Made by a program: the position numbers and the translations under genes
NCBI GenBank assembly: GCA_963725145.1
Contig: CAVRXL010000013.1
Coordinates: 868,001 to 932,000 of the forward strand
DNA: 64,000 nucleotides
Direction: 5' to 3'
Source of the DNA: DATAEE01 sp963725145
GTDB taxonomy: Bacteria > Acidobacteriota > Vicinamibacteria > Vicinamibacterales > 2-12-FULL-66-21
The notes under the pieces: model-generated
Databases searched by the model: none
Told to the model about the DNA's origin: nothing
The model's input: the letters and a program-made list of their open reading frames with translations, nothing else
Shown here: positions 25,829 to 34,123 of the stretch, piece after piece
How the letters are laid out: every line of letters starts with the position of its first letter
Numbering within the stretch: the first letter of the stretch is position 1

Positions 25829-27388
25829 ATGGTGCGCGGACGTGTAAGAGCCCTCGTCCTCGTCGTCCTGGCCGTCCCGCTCGTCCTCGTCGCGCGCCAG
25901 CCGGCGTCGACCTCGTTCGACGGGTTCGACGCGTTCGTGGCGGGAGTGATGCGCGAGTGGAAGGTGCCCGGCCTCGCGGTCGCTGCCGTGCGCGATGGCA
26001 CGGTCGTGCTCTCGAAGGGCTACGGATACCGCGACGTCGAGAAGCAGCTTCCGGTCACGCCGCGGACGCTCATGGCGATCGGTTCGAACTCGAAGAGCTT
26101 CACCGTGACGTTGATGGGGATGCTCTCAGACGAGGGGAAGCTGGACTGGGACAAGCCCGTCCGGACCTACCTGCCAGACTTCGAGCTGTCCGACGAAGTA
26201 TCGGCACGGCTGATGACGCCGACCGATCTGGTGACGCACCGCTCGGGCCTGCCGCGCCACGACTCGATGTGGTTCGGACGCGCGTTCACGCGTAAGGAGC
26301 TGTATCAGCGCCTCAAGTATCTCGAGCCGAGCGCCACGTTCCGGCAGCGCTACCAGTACAACAATCTGATGTTCATGACGGCGGGCGTTCTTCTCGAGCA
26401 GAACACTGGCAAGTCCTGGGACGACCTGATCGATCAGCGCATCTTCGAGCCGCTGGGGATGTCGCGCTCCAACACCTCAGTGCGCGAATTGCCGGCATCG
26501 GACGATGCTGCGCTGCCGTACATGGAGCGGGACGGCAAGGTGGTGGCCGTGCCGTACCGCAACATCGACGCGGTTGGTCCGGCGGGATCGATCAACTCGA
26601 GCGTCGAGGAGATGATGCAGTACATACGGATGCATATCGACCAGGGGACGTACAACGGGAAGCCACTCCTCTCGAAACGGTTTGCCCTGCGGATGCAGTC
26701 CCCCTCGTCGGCGCCCGCGGTCAACCTCGATCCCGAAGCGCCCCGGTTCGCGGAAATCGTGCCGGGCGGCTACGGCCTCGGCGTCGCCATCTCGAGCTAC
26801 CGGGGGCACAAGCTCGTCGAGCACAGCGGCGGGATCGACGGCTTCATCTCGGCGATGTCCTGGATGCCGGATGACCGCGTCGGCGTGATGGTCCTGTCGA
26901 ACTACTCAGGGGTGAACCCAGTGACGGCCATCGTGATGCGCAACGTCTACGATCGCCTGTTGGGCCTTGCCCAGATCGACTGGGTGGCCCGGCAGAGGAC
27001 GGTTCTGGCGTATGCGGACAAGCGGCAGAAAGAGCGCGAGCGGGAACGGGAAGCAGAGCGCGTGGCCGGCACGTCGCCGTCGCATCCCCTGTCGGACTAC
27101 GCAGGGACGTTCGAGCATCCGGGATACGGCGTGGTGCGGATCGCGCACGAAAACGGTGGTCTGGTCTTCATGTTGGATGACTTCACCGTCCCGCTCGAGC
27201 ACTTTCACTACGACGTCTTTCGCCGCGTCAAGGGCGGGCCGCGATCGCCGGTCGACGATGCGCGGTTGAGTTTCTCGTACGGCGCGAATGGCAAGGTTGA
27301 GAGCGTCTCGATCCCGCTCGAGCCGGCCGCGCCGGAGATCGTGTTCAAGCGAAAGCCGTCGCCTGCGAAGTCGACATCAAACCAGTAG
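25829..27388 (+). CDS. Serine hydrolase (beta-lactamase / class C-like family)
   Basis: A 519-residue secreted protein with a signal peptide (about residues 1-23). The catalytic SxxK is in IGSNSKSFTVT, the YxN motif is in QYNNLMFMTAG, and the third motif is HSGG in KLVEHSGGIDGF. A highly charged helix (KERERERE) joins the catalytic domain to a DUF3471-type C-terminal beta domain (YAGTFEHPGYGVVRI). The family includes D-aminopeptidases, esterases and PBP-like enzymes; true beta-lactamase activity is not implied. GTGAGGT lies upstream of ATG 25829. Confidence 0.85.
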   Translation: MVRGRVRALVLVVLAVPLVLVARQPASTSFDGFDAFVAGVMREWKVPGLAVAAVRDGTVVLSKGYGYRDVEKQLPVTPRTLMAIGSNSKSFTVTLMGMLSDEGKLDWDKPVRTYLPDFELSDEVSARLMTPTDLVTHRSGLPRHDSMWFGRAFTRKELYQRLKYLEPSATFRQRYQYNNLMFMTAGVLLEQNTGKSWDDLIDQRIFEPLGMSRSNTSVRELPASDDAALPYMERDGKVVAVPYRNIDAVGPAGSINSSVEEMMQYIRMHIDQGTYNGKPLLSKRFALRMQSPSSAPAVNLDPEAPRFAEIVPGGYGLGVAISSYRGHKLVEHSGGIDGFISAMSWMPDDRVGVMVLSNYSGVNPVTAIVMRNVYDRLLGLAQIDWVARQRTVLAYADKRQKEREREREAERVAGTSPSHPLSDYAGTFEHPGYGVVRIAHENGGLVFMLDDFTVPLEHFHYDVFRRVKGGPRSPVDDARLSFSYGANGKVESVSIPLEPAAPEIVFKRKPSPAKSTSNQ

Positions 27389-27418
27389 CGGGCGGCCGGA
27401 AGCGTCCTCGACCGACCG

Positions 27419-28441
27419 ATGCCGCTGCTCTTGATCGCGTCCGAGCGTTTCGGCGAGCATTCGACGCCGCCCGGCCATCCTGAACGGCCCGAGCGGGCCG
27501 AGGTCATGGACGCCGTCGCGCTCGACTGGCGGCGCCGTGGCGGTGCGACGGCCGAGCCCCGGCCGGCGACGCGTGAAGAGCTGGCGCGCGTTCACGACGC
27601 CGACTATCTCGACCGGCTCGAGTCCACGCGCGGCCGCGCGGCGAGGCTCGACCCGGACACCTTCACGTCGCCCGAGTCGCTCGAGATCGTAGCCCTCGCC
27701 GCCGGCGCGGCCGTGCAGGCCGCGCGCCGAACGCTCGACGGCGCCGGTCCGACATTCGCGCTGGTGAGACCGCCGGGTCACCACGCCGAGCGGAACCGGG
27801 CGATGGGGTTCTGCCTGTACAACAACGTCGCCGTCGCCGCGGCGGATGCGCTGGCGGCCGGCGCCTCGAAGGTCGCCGTGGTGGACATCGACGTCCACCA
27901 TGGCAACGGCACGCAGTGGATGTTCTACGCCGACCCGCGCGTGCTCTACGTCTCGACGCACCAGTATCCGTACTACCCGGGCACGGGGGCCGCTGGTGAA
28001 GTCGGCGACGGCCCCGGCCGCGGCTTTACCGTCAACGTGCCGCTCGAGGCGGGGGCGACTGATGCCGACTATCGCCTCGTCTACGGCAGCATCGTCAGGC
28101 CGGTCGTGGAGTCGTTCGCGCCGGATCTCGTGCTCGTCTCGGCCGGCTTCGACGCGCACGAGCGCGATCCGCTGGCCGGCATGCGCCTGTCCACCGAGGG
28201 ATACGCCGCGATCGTGGGCGGGCTTCGCGCGGCCGCGGAGCGCGCCTGCGGCGGCCGCCTGGCGATGGTCATCGAGGGGGGCTACGATCTGCGCGCCTTC
28301 GCTGAGTGCTTGACCGCGTGCGTCAACATTCTCGACGGGCAGGACGATCCTAAAGGGTCGTACCACGAATCTGATGCGCGCGGCCGCGCCGCGCTCGAAG
28401 CCGTTCACGCTGCCCAGAAGTCCTACTGGCCGATCCTTTAA
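27419..28441 (+). CDS. Histone deacetylase-family deacetylase
   Basis: A 340-residue class II HDAC-like (acetoin utilisation/acetylpolyamine amidohydrolase type) enzyme. The motifs are complete: RPPGHHAERN (charge-relay histidines), FNN-like CLYNNVAVAA, zinc-binding DIDVHHGNGT and SAGFDAHERDP, then EGGYDL. It deacetylates acyl-lysine or acetylpolyamines. The stop codon touches the 7-bp tandem array that leads into the next gene. Confidence 0.9.
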   Translation: MPLLLIASERFGEHSTPPGHPERPERAEVMDAVALDWRRRGGATAEPRPATREELARVHDADYLDRLESTRGRAARLDPDTFTSPESLEIVALAAGAAVQAARRTLDGAGPTFALVRPPGHHAERNRAMGFCLYNNVAVAAADALAAGASKVAVVDIDVHHGNGTQWMFYADPRVLYVSTHQYPYYPGTGAAGEVGDGPGRGFTVNVPLEAGATDADYRLVYGSIVRPVVESFAPDLVLVSAGFDAHERDPLAGMRLSTEGYAAIVGGLRAAAERACGGRLAMVIEGGYDLRAFAECLTACVNILDGQDDPKGSYHESDARGRAALEAVHAAQKSYWPIL

Positions 28442-28475
28442 CTCCACACTCCACATTCCACAATCCACAATCCAC
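28441..28475 (+). repeat. Heptamer tandem array feeding a start codon (AATCCAC units)
   Basis: Five 7-bp units run without a gap: ACTCCAC, ACTCCAC, ATTCCAC, AATCCAC, AATCCAC, then AATGG. The next unit would begin AATC; here it is AATG, which makes the ATG at 28477. No ribosome site is present. Confidence 0.8.
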
Positions 28476-28476
28476 A

Positions 28477-29142
28477 ATGGGCGCTGCCTCTCACCTGGGT
28501 ATTCAGTTACGTGAATACGACTCGCGGATCCGGACGTTCATTCCGCGCTACGAAGAGATGCTCGACGCGGCGGCTGCGGCGTTGCGGGCGCTGCCGCGCC
28601 GCCGGCCGCTCGTGGTGGACCTGGGGATCGGATCCGGCGCGCTGTCCGCTCGGTCGCTCGCGGCACAGCCCGCGGCGCGCATCGTCGGCATCGACAGCGA
28701 CGAAGGCATGCTGCGGATGGCGCAGGAGCGGCTGGGCCCGCGGCTGACGGTACGGCACGAAGACTTCCTGAGCGCGGCGCTCCCGCGCTGCGACGCGGTG
28801 ACGGCCTCTCTGGCGCTGCATCACGTGACGACACGCGCCGCGAAGGCCCGGTTCTACGCGCGCTGCTTCAAAACGCTCCGCCGCGGCGGGCTGTTCGTGA
28901 ATGCGGACTGTTGCCTGGCGTCGAACCGGCGCCTTCAGGCGCTCGATCGAAGCGTCTGGCTCGCGCATCTGCGGCGCCGCTACCGTGGAGGCCGCGGCGC
29001 CGCCTACCTCCGAGAATGGGCAAAGGAGGACGTCTACTTCCGGCTCGAGGATGAGATCGAACTGTTCCGCTCAGCCGGTTTCTCGGTCGACGTCCCCTGG
29101 CGGCGCGACTCGTTCGCCGTCGTCGTCGGCGCGAAGCGCTGA
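28477..29142 (+). CDS. SAM-dependent methyltransferase
   Basis: A 221-residue class I methyltransferase: VVDLGIGSGALSARSL (motif I), VGIDSDEGMLRMA (acidic residue for ribose), VTASLALHHV (motif IV), LRRGGLFVNADC. A loop of basic residues (LRRRYRGGRGAAYLRE) lies in the C-terminal half. Substrate unknown. The start codon is built at the edge of the heptamer array, so the natural N-terminus may have been replaced or shortened there. Confidence 0.85.
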   Translation: MGAASHLGIQLREYDSRIRTFIPRYEEMLDAAAAALRALPRRRPLVVDLGIGSGALSARSLAAQPAARIVGIDSDEGMLRMAQERLGPRLTVRHEDFLSAALPRCDAVTASLALHHVTTRAAKARFYARCFKTLRRGGLFVNADCCLASNRRLQALDRSVWLAHLRRRYRGGRGAAYLREWAKEDVYFRLEDEIELFRSAGFSVDVPWRRDSFAVVVGAKR

Positions 29143-29151
29143 GCGGTCAGA

Positions 29152-29157
29152 TATAAT
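29152..29157 (+). promoter_or_regulatory. -10 box TATAAT for leuS
   Basis: A perfect TATAAT 46 nt upstream of GTG 29198; transcription would begin near 29164, at the first bases of the REP-like palindrome. No clear -35 box. Confidence 0.45.
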
Positions 29158-29162
29158 TTCTC

Positions 29163-29185
29163 GTAGCGCAGCCCTTTAGGGCTGC
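29163..29185 (+). repeat. REP-like GTAG palindrome (copy 3)
   Basis: GTAG, CG, then arms CAGCCCT / AGGGCTG around TT. It would be transcribed as the 5' leader of leuS and form a stable hairpin about 12 nt before the start codon. Confidence 0.65.
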
Positions 29186-29197
29186 TTCTGGATTCGC

Positions 29198-31834
29198 GTG
29201 GACTACAAACCGCAGGAAATCGAGAAGAAGTGGCAGGAGGCGTGGCGCGCCTCGAGGGCTTTCGAGGTCACCGAGGATCCCGCGAAGCCGAAGTTCTACT
29301 GCCTCGAGATGTTCGCGTACCCGTCGGGGCACGCGCACGTGGGGCACGTCCGGAACTACATGATCGGCGACGTCGTCGCGCGCATGAAACGGATGCGCGG
29401 CTTCAACGTCCTCCACCCCTTCGGCTGGGACGCGTTCGGCCTCCCGGCCGAGAACGCCGCGATCAAGAGCAACACACACCCCGAGACCTGGACGCTCGAG
29501 AACATCGCGCACATGAAAGGGCAGCTCCAGCGGCTCGGGATCAGCTACGCCTGGGAGCGTGAGATCGCGACCTGTCTGCCCGAGTACTACCGCTGGAATC
29601 AGTGGCTGTTCATCCGGATGTTCGAGCGTGGGCTCGCGTACCGGCGCCGGTCGACGGTCAACTGGTGCCCGAGCTGCAACACGGTGCTGGCCAACGAGCA
29701 GGTCGTGGACGGAGGCTGCTGGCGTTGCGGCACGCCGGTGACGACACGCGAGCTGGAACAGTGGTTCTTCCGGATAACGTCCTACGCCGACGAGCTGCTC
29801 GACGCGATCGCGAAGCTCGGCGAGTGGCCCGAAAAAGTCCTGACGATGCAGCGGAACTGGATCGGAAGGTCGGAGGGGGCTCGGGTGCGCTTCGCGCTGG
29901 CCGGGCCTGGGGCATTGGGCCTGGGGCCTGGGGGTTCAAGCCCCAAGCCCCATGCCTCAAGCCCCGAGGTTTCGGGCCCCAAGCCCCAAGCCCCAAGCCC
30001 TGGAGAAGCGATAGAAGTCTTCACCACGCGCATCGACACGATCTATGGCGCGACGTTCGTGCTGCTCGCGCCCGAGCACGAGATGGTCGAGCGTTTCGCG
30101 CGGGAGTCCGGCGACCCCGCGGCGTTCCGCGCGCGCGCCAACCGGTTCCGCTCGCAGGACCGCACGGCGCGCATGACGGGGGAGGTCGAGAAAGAGGGTT
30201 TCGACACCGGACGCAAGGCGATCAACCCGTTCACTGGCGCACCCGTTCCGATCTGGATCGCCAACTTCGTGCTGGTCGAATACGGCACCGGCGCCGTGAT
30301 GGGCGTCCCGGCCCACGATGAGCGCGACTTCGAGTTCGCGCGCAAGTACGGCCTGCCCATTCAGGTCGTCGTGCGTCCGGCCGACGGTCCGACGACGATC
30401 GTCGAGGCCGTCGATTCAATGACCGGGAGCGTCTCGAACGACGGAGTCCTCGTCAACTCGGGGCCATACGACGGGATGTCGTCCGACGCGGCGCGCGAGG
30501 CGCTGACGGCCGAGGCCGCCGGTCGCGGGATCGGCGAGGGAACCGTCCAATATCGGCTCAAGGACTGGGGCATATCGCGCCAGCGCTACTGGGGCACGCC
30601 CATTCCGATGCTCTACTGCGACACGTGCGGCATCGTCCCGGTCCGCGACGAGGACCTGCCCGTCGTCCTCCCCAAAACGGCCGAATTCAGCGGGCGCGGG
30701 GATTCGCCACTCGCTCAGATCCCGGAGTTCGTCAACGCAACCTGCTGGAAGTGCGGCGGTCCCGCGAAGCGCGAGACCGACACGATGGACACCTTCGTCG
30801 ACTCCTCGTGGTACTTCTTCAGGTTCTGCGATCCCAGGAACGAGGCAAAGGCGTTCGAACCGGCGAAGGTCAACTACTGGGGTCCGGTCGATTTCTACAG
30901 CGGCGGCATCGAGCATGCGATCCTGCATTTGATCTACTCGCGATTCTTCACGCGGGTTTTCCGCGACCTCGGGATGGTCGGGATGGACGAGCCGTTCGAG
31001 CGCCTGCTCACGCAGGGCATGGTGCTCCGAAACGGCCAGGTGATGTCGAAGTCGAAGGGGAACGTCGTCGATCCGGACGACATGACGCAGAAGTTCGGCG
31101 CGGACGCGCTGCGCGTGTACGTGACGTTCGTCGCGCCGCCCGAGAAGGAGATCGAGTGGACCGATGCGGGCCTCGAGGGCAGCTTCCGGTTCCTCGCGCG
31201 CGTCTGGCGGCTCGTGGATTCGGTCTGCGACACCATTGCCGGCGACGGCATTCCGCCGCCGACCGGAGAGCTGGACGAGGCCGAACGCGCGCTGCGCCGG
31301 AAGACACACGACACTATCAGGCGGGTCACGCAGGACCTCGACCCGCGCGTCCACCTGAACACCGCGGTGTCGGCCCTGATGGAGCTGGTCAACGAGCTGT
31401 ATCAGTTCTGCGACCGGCCCGGGCTGGCGATCGGCGCCCGGCGCGGCGAGGTCGCAGCATCGGCGGGGGTCATCGAGCGGAAAGAAACGGTTGCGGTCCT
31501 CAAGGAGGCGGTGGAGACGCTCGTGCTGATGCTCTCGCCGTTCGCGCCGCACGTGTCGGAGGAGCTCTGGGAGCGCCTCGGCCACGCCGGCGGCATCGCG
31601 ACCGCCGCCTGGCCCGGCTACGACGCCGAGGTGGCCAAAGCCGAGGAAGTCGTCGTGCCGGTGCAGATCAACGGGAAGGTCCGGGCCCGGCTCACGGTAC
31701 CGGCGGGCACGTCGGACGACGAGCTCCAGGCCCTGGCGCTCGCCGATCCGCAAGTGCAGGCCCACGTGAAGGGCAAGCAGATCAAGAAGATTGTCGTCGT
31801 CAACGGTGGAAAGCTGGTGAGCATTGTCGTTTAG
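29198..31834 (+). CDS. leuS: Leucyl-tRNA synthetase with a repeat-derived insertion in the editing domain
   Basis: An 878-residue class Ia synthetase. The HIGH motif is in YPSGHAHVGH (about 42-51), KMSKS is VMSKSKGN (about 613-620), and the CP1 editing domain has TTRIDTIYG and the VPAHDERDFEFA region. Zinc-type cysteine pairs (CPSC/CWRC and CDTC/CWKC) are present. Residues 236-268 are a low-complexity Gly/Pro/Ser segment encoded by 14 heptamers (29903-30001), placed between NWIGRSEGARVRFALA and the editing-domain strand EAIEVFTTR. The start is GTG 29198 after the REP-like palindrome. Overlaps lptE by 11 nt. Confidence 0.95.
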   Translation: MDYKPQEIEKKWQEAWRASRAFEVTEDPAKPKFYCLEMFAYPSGHAHVGHVRNYMIGDVVARMKRMRGFNVLHPFGWDAFGLPAENAAIKSNTHPETWTLENIAHMKGQLQRLGISYAWEREIATCLPEYYRWNQWLFIRMFERGLAYRRRSTVNWCPSCNTVLANEQVVDGGCWRCGTPVTTRELEQWFFRITSYADELLDAIAKLGEWPEKVLTMQRNWIGRSEGARVRFALAGPGALGLGPGGSSPKPHASSPEVSGPKPQAPSPGEAIEVFTTRIDTIYGATFVLLAPEHEMVERFARESGDPAAFRARANRFRSQDRTARMTGEVEKEGFDTGRKAINPFTGAPVPIWIANFVLVEYGTGAVMGVPAHDERDFEFARKYGLPIQVVVRPADGPTTIVEAVDSMTGSVSNDGVLVNSGPYDGMSSDAAREALTAEAAGRGIGEGTVQYRLKDWGISRQRYWGTPIPMLYCDTCGIVPVRDEDLPVVLPKTAEFSGRGDSPLAQIPEFVNATCWKCGGPAKRETDTMDTFVDSSWYFFRFCDPRNEAKAFEPAKVNYWGPVDFYSGGIEHAILHLIYSRFFTRVFRDLGMVGMDEPFERLLTQGMVLRNGQVMSKSKGNVVDPDDMTQKFGADALRVYVTFVAPPEKEIEWTDAGLEGSFRFLARVWRLVDSVCDTIAGDGIPPPTGELDEAERALRRKTHDTIRRVTQDLDPRVHLNTAVSALMELVNELYQFCDRPGLAIGARRGEVAASAGVIERKETVAVLKEAVETLVLMLSPFAPHVSEELWERLGHAGGIATAAWPGYDAEVAKAEEVVVPVQINGKVRARLTVPAGTSDDELQALALADPQVQAHVKGKQIKKIVVVNGGKLVSIVV
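29903..30001 (+). repeat. In-frame heptamer array inside leuS
   Basis: Units GGGCCTG, GGGCATT, GGGCCTG, GGGCCTG, GGGGTTC, then AAGCCCC-type units to 30001. There are 14 seven-base units plus one extra C, 99 bp in all, exactly 33 codons. The first third is roughly complementary to the rest, so the RNA can fold back. The rest of leuS has no such low-complexity sequence. Confidence 0.85.
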
Positions 31835-32378
31835 GCCTTCGTTGCGCCGTCTGATTGCCTATTGCCTGGTGCCTGGTGCCTTCCTAGTGCTGGCCGCATG
31901 CGGGTATTCCCTGGCCGGCCGGGGCTCGTTTCTTCCGGAAACGATCAAGACGATCGGCGTGCCGATGTTCGCCAACCACACGTCGGTCTTCGATATCGAG
32001 CGCCGGGTGACGGAGAAAGTACGGTCCGAGCTGATCGGCCGCGGGCGCTACAAAGTCCTGCCGGACGCGACGGGCGTGGATGGCCTGCTGACAGGCGAGA
32101 TCACGGCGATCACGCTGGCGCCTGCCAGCTTTACCGAACAGCGCCAGGCGTCCCGGAACGTCGTCATCATGACCGCCAGGATCGAGTTCAAGGAGACCGC
32201 GACCGGCAAGGTCCTCTGGTCGAACCCGTCGATGCAGTTCCGGGACGAGTTCGAGGTCACGACGGGCACGACGGCCTTCGACCCGAACGCATTCTTCAAC
32301 CAGAACGACAACGCCGCCGAGCGCATTGCGACCGCGTTCGCACGGAGCGTTGTCAGCGCGATTCTCGAAGCGTTCTGA
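31824..32378 (+). CDS. lptE: LPS-assembly lipoprotein LptE-like
   Basis: A 184-residue lipoprotein. The lipobox is LAACGYS, with lipid attachment at Cys26. The LptE fold follows: GYSLAGRGSFLPETIKTIGVPMFAN (in part), RRVTEKVRSELIGRGRYKV, and the helical tail AAERIATAFARSVVSAIL. It should plug LptD in the outer membrane for lipopolysaccharide export. TTG 31824 overlaps the leuS end; leuS-lptE-holA is a common bacterial order. Residues 11-20 of the signal peptide are encoded by a 7-bp tandem repeat. Confidence 0.82.
   Translation: MSFRPSLRRLIAYCLVPGAFLVLAACGYSLAGRGSFLPETIKTIGVPMFANHTSVFDIERRVTEKVRSELIGRGRYKVLPDATGVDGLLTGEITAITLAPASFTEQRQASRNVVIMTARIEFKETATGKVLWSNPSMQFRDEFEVTTGTTAFDPNAFFNQNDNAAERIATAFARSVVSAILEAF
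31854..31881 (+). repeat. Heptamer array encoding the lptE signal-peptide core
   Basis: ATTGCCT, ATTGCCT, GGTGCCT, GGTGCCT in tandem. Translated it gives IAYCLVPGA plus part of the next residue, the hydrophobic core of the lipoprotein signal. Confidence 0.75.
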
Positions 32379-33382
32379 TGCCCGTCAAGCGTTACGACGA
32401 CGTCAAGAAGGAGATCGCGGCCGGCAAGCCGGCGCCTGTCTACCTTCTCGTCGGCGATGACGACGGCGCGGTGACGGCGCTCGTCAACGAGTTCGCGTCG
32501 CTCGTCGAGGAGGACCTCCGCGCCTTCAACCACGACCGGTTCCACGCCACCGACAAAGGCGTGTCTCCCGATTCCGTCGTCCAGGCTGCTCGCACGCTGC
32601 CGATGATGGCGCCCCGCCGCGTCGTCGTCGTCGTGCGCGCGGAGAAGTGGCTCAAGCCAAAGCGGCGCGGCGCGGAAGGGGAGGGGGCGGCGGATGAGGA
32701 GGCCAGCACCGAGCTGGACGCCCTCGAGCGCTACGTCGCCTCTCCCGAGCCCCAGACGACGCTCGTGCTCGTGGCGGCTGACGTGGACAAAGGGCGGCGG
32801 CTGACGAAGGCCATCTACAAGCAAGCCGCCGTCGTCGAGGCATGGGGTTTCAAGAGCGACCGCGAGTTCAAGAGCGGCGAGCTCGGGGCGATCTTTCAGC
32901 AGGCCCAGGCCTGGATTCAGCGCGAGGCGAAAGCGGCGGGCCGGACCATCGATCCCGACGCGGTTCGATTGCTCGCCGAGCGGGCGGGGGCGGACATCGG
33001 CCGGCTGCGCGCGGATGTCGAGCGGCTGCTCGCCTTTGCCGGCGAGCGGAAACAGATCACGCGCGAGGATGCGGAGGAGGTCGCGAGCGACAAGACCTCG
33101 CAGGACCGATGGGCGGTGGCGAACGCGATCGAGCGCGGCGATACGGCAACCGCTCTCCGCGAGCTCGCCCTCGCGCTCGACGCCGGTGTCGTGCCGTACC
33201 TGATGCTCGGGCAGCTCGCCTGGGTCGTGCGCGACAGGCTCGCGCGCGTGAACCCTTCCGGCGTCCGCACCGCGGTCAACGCGGTGTTTCGCACCGACAC
33301 CGACATCAAGTCGTCAGGGGGAGACCCACGTGTGCTGCTCGAGCGGCTGGTAGTGGAGCTCTGCCAGGCCCGCCGTCGCTGA
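32378..33382 (+). CDS. holA: DNA polymerase III delta subunit (HolA)
   Basis: A 334-residue clamp-loader delta subunit: VYLLVGDDDG near the N-terminus, VVQAARTLPMMAPRRVVVV, LVLVAADVDKGRRLTKAI, IDPDAVRLLAERAGADIGRLRADVERL (in part), and the C-terminal collar helices. It opens the sliding clamp. The start ATG shares one base with the lptE stop (TGATG). The acidic loop GAEGEGAADEEASTE (about 105-120) is an unusual low-complexity insertion. It faces rpsT with a 1-nt gap. Confidence 0.9.
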   Translation: MPVKRYDDVKKEIAAGKPAPVYLLVGDDDGAVTALVNEFASLVEEDLRAFNHDRFHATDKGVSPDSVVQAARTLPMMAPRRVVVVVRAEKWLKPKRRGAEGEGAADEEASTELDALERYVASPEPQTTLVLVAADVDKGRRLTKAIYKQAAVVEAWGFKSDREFKSGELGAIFQQAQAWIQREAKAAGRTIDPDAVRLLAERAGADIGRLRADVERLLAFAGERKQITREDAEEVASDKTSQDRWAVANAIERGDTATALRELALALDAGVVPYLMLGQLAWVVRDRLARVNPSGVRTAVNAVFRTDTDIKSSGGDPRVLLERLVVELCQARRR

Positions 33383-33383
33383 A

Positions 33384-33653
33384 CTACGCGGAGGCGGTCT
33401 TGAGCCGTCTGCTGATCCGCGACTTGTAGCGCCCGGCGGCGTTCGCGTGGATGATGCCCTTGCTCGCCATCTTGTCGATGAGCGAGATGGTTTCGTTGAG
33501 CGCGGCGTGGGCCTGCTTGGTGTTCTTGGCGTCGATCGCCGCGCGAATGTCCTTCAGCGCGCTGCGGAGGCGGCTGCGGACCTGCCGGTTCGCTTCGCGC
33601 CGCACGACGTTCTGACGGTGAGCCTTCTGGGCCGACTTGTGCCTGATTGCCAC
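33384..33653 (-). CDS. rpsT: 30S ribosomal protein S20
   Basis: An 89-residue protein with the S20 pattern: basic N-terminus AIRHKSAQKAHRQNVVRREANRQ, then helix VRSRLRSALKDIRAAI and C-terminal HANAAGRYKSRISRRL (each quoted in part). It binds 16S rRNA. The GTG start is preceded by GAGGAG 8-13 nt upstream. Convergent with holA, the usual arrangement. Confidence 0.96.
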   Translation of the reverse strand: MAIRHKSAQKAHRQNVVRREANRQVRSRLRSALKDIRAAIDAKNTKQAHAALNETISLIDKMASKGIIHANAAGRYKSRISRRLKTASA

Positions 33654-33690
33654 GTGATGGTCTGCTCCTCAGTCCTGAATTGAACCACTC

Positions 33691-33696
33691 ATTATA
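33691..33696 (-). promoter_or_regulatory. -10 box TATAAT for rpsT
   Basis: TATAAT on the minus strand 37 nt upstream of GTG 33653, in the 48-nt gap after the S4-protein stop. Transcription would begin near 33684, leaving a leader of about 30 nt with the GAGGAG site. Confidence 0.5.
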
Positions 33697-33701
33697 GCGC
33701 A

Positions 33702-34088
33702 TCATTCCCGCCCCTTGAGCCTGCGGATCGCGCGGCGCTCCCGGCGGTCGGGTGCGCCAGGCGCGGTGCGGATAAACGGGCGCGCCAGCCGGGCCATCCG
33801 GCGAAGCTCGATCTCCTCGGCGGTCGGGGGCGGCGTGAGGTCTTCGTAGAGCGTCCGGGCCTCGGCCTTCGGGAGGTGCTTTTCCGCCACCCCGGCGACG
33901 CGTACGCGTTGCCGCCGACCGAGCGGGCGGGTGATCACGATCTCGTCCCCAGCGCGCACGTCGCGATGCGGCTTCGCGCGGCCGCCGTTGACCTCGACCT
34001 TCCCCCCTTCACACGCGCGCTTCGCCTCGGAGCGCGTGCGAAACAGGCACGCCACGTCAAGCCACACGTCTAAGCGGACGGACTCCAT
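33702..34088 (-). CDS. S4-domain RNA-binding protein (Hsp15/HslR-like)
   Basis: A 128-residue protein with an S4 domain at residues 5-60 (RLDVWLDVACLFRTRSEAKRAC, GGKVEVNGGRAKPHRDVRAGDEI in part) and a basic tail (RRERRAIRRLKGRE). Hsp15 binds stalled 50S subunits with nascent chains; a similar role is inferred. ATG 34088 sits at the edge of a 7-bp tandem array with no ribosome site. Confidence 0.88.
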   Translation of the reverse strand: MESVRLDVWLDVACLFRTRSEAKRACEGGKVEVNGGRAKPHRDVRAGDEIVITRPLGRRQRVRVAGVAEKHLPKAEARTLYEDLTPPPTAEEIELRRMARLARPFIRTAPGAPDRRERRAIRRLKGRE

Positions 34089-34114
34089 TGTGGATTGCTG
34101 ATTGTGGATTGTGG
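34087..34114 (-). repeat. Heptamer array at the S4-protein start codon
   Basis: On the + strand: ATTGTGG, ATTGCTG, ATTGTGG, ATTGTGG. Read on the gene strand it ends AATCCACAATGG, identical over 12 bases to the array edge at 28468-28480, and that ATG is the start codon. Confidence 0.8.
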
Positions 34115-34123
34115 ACTGATTGT

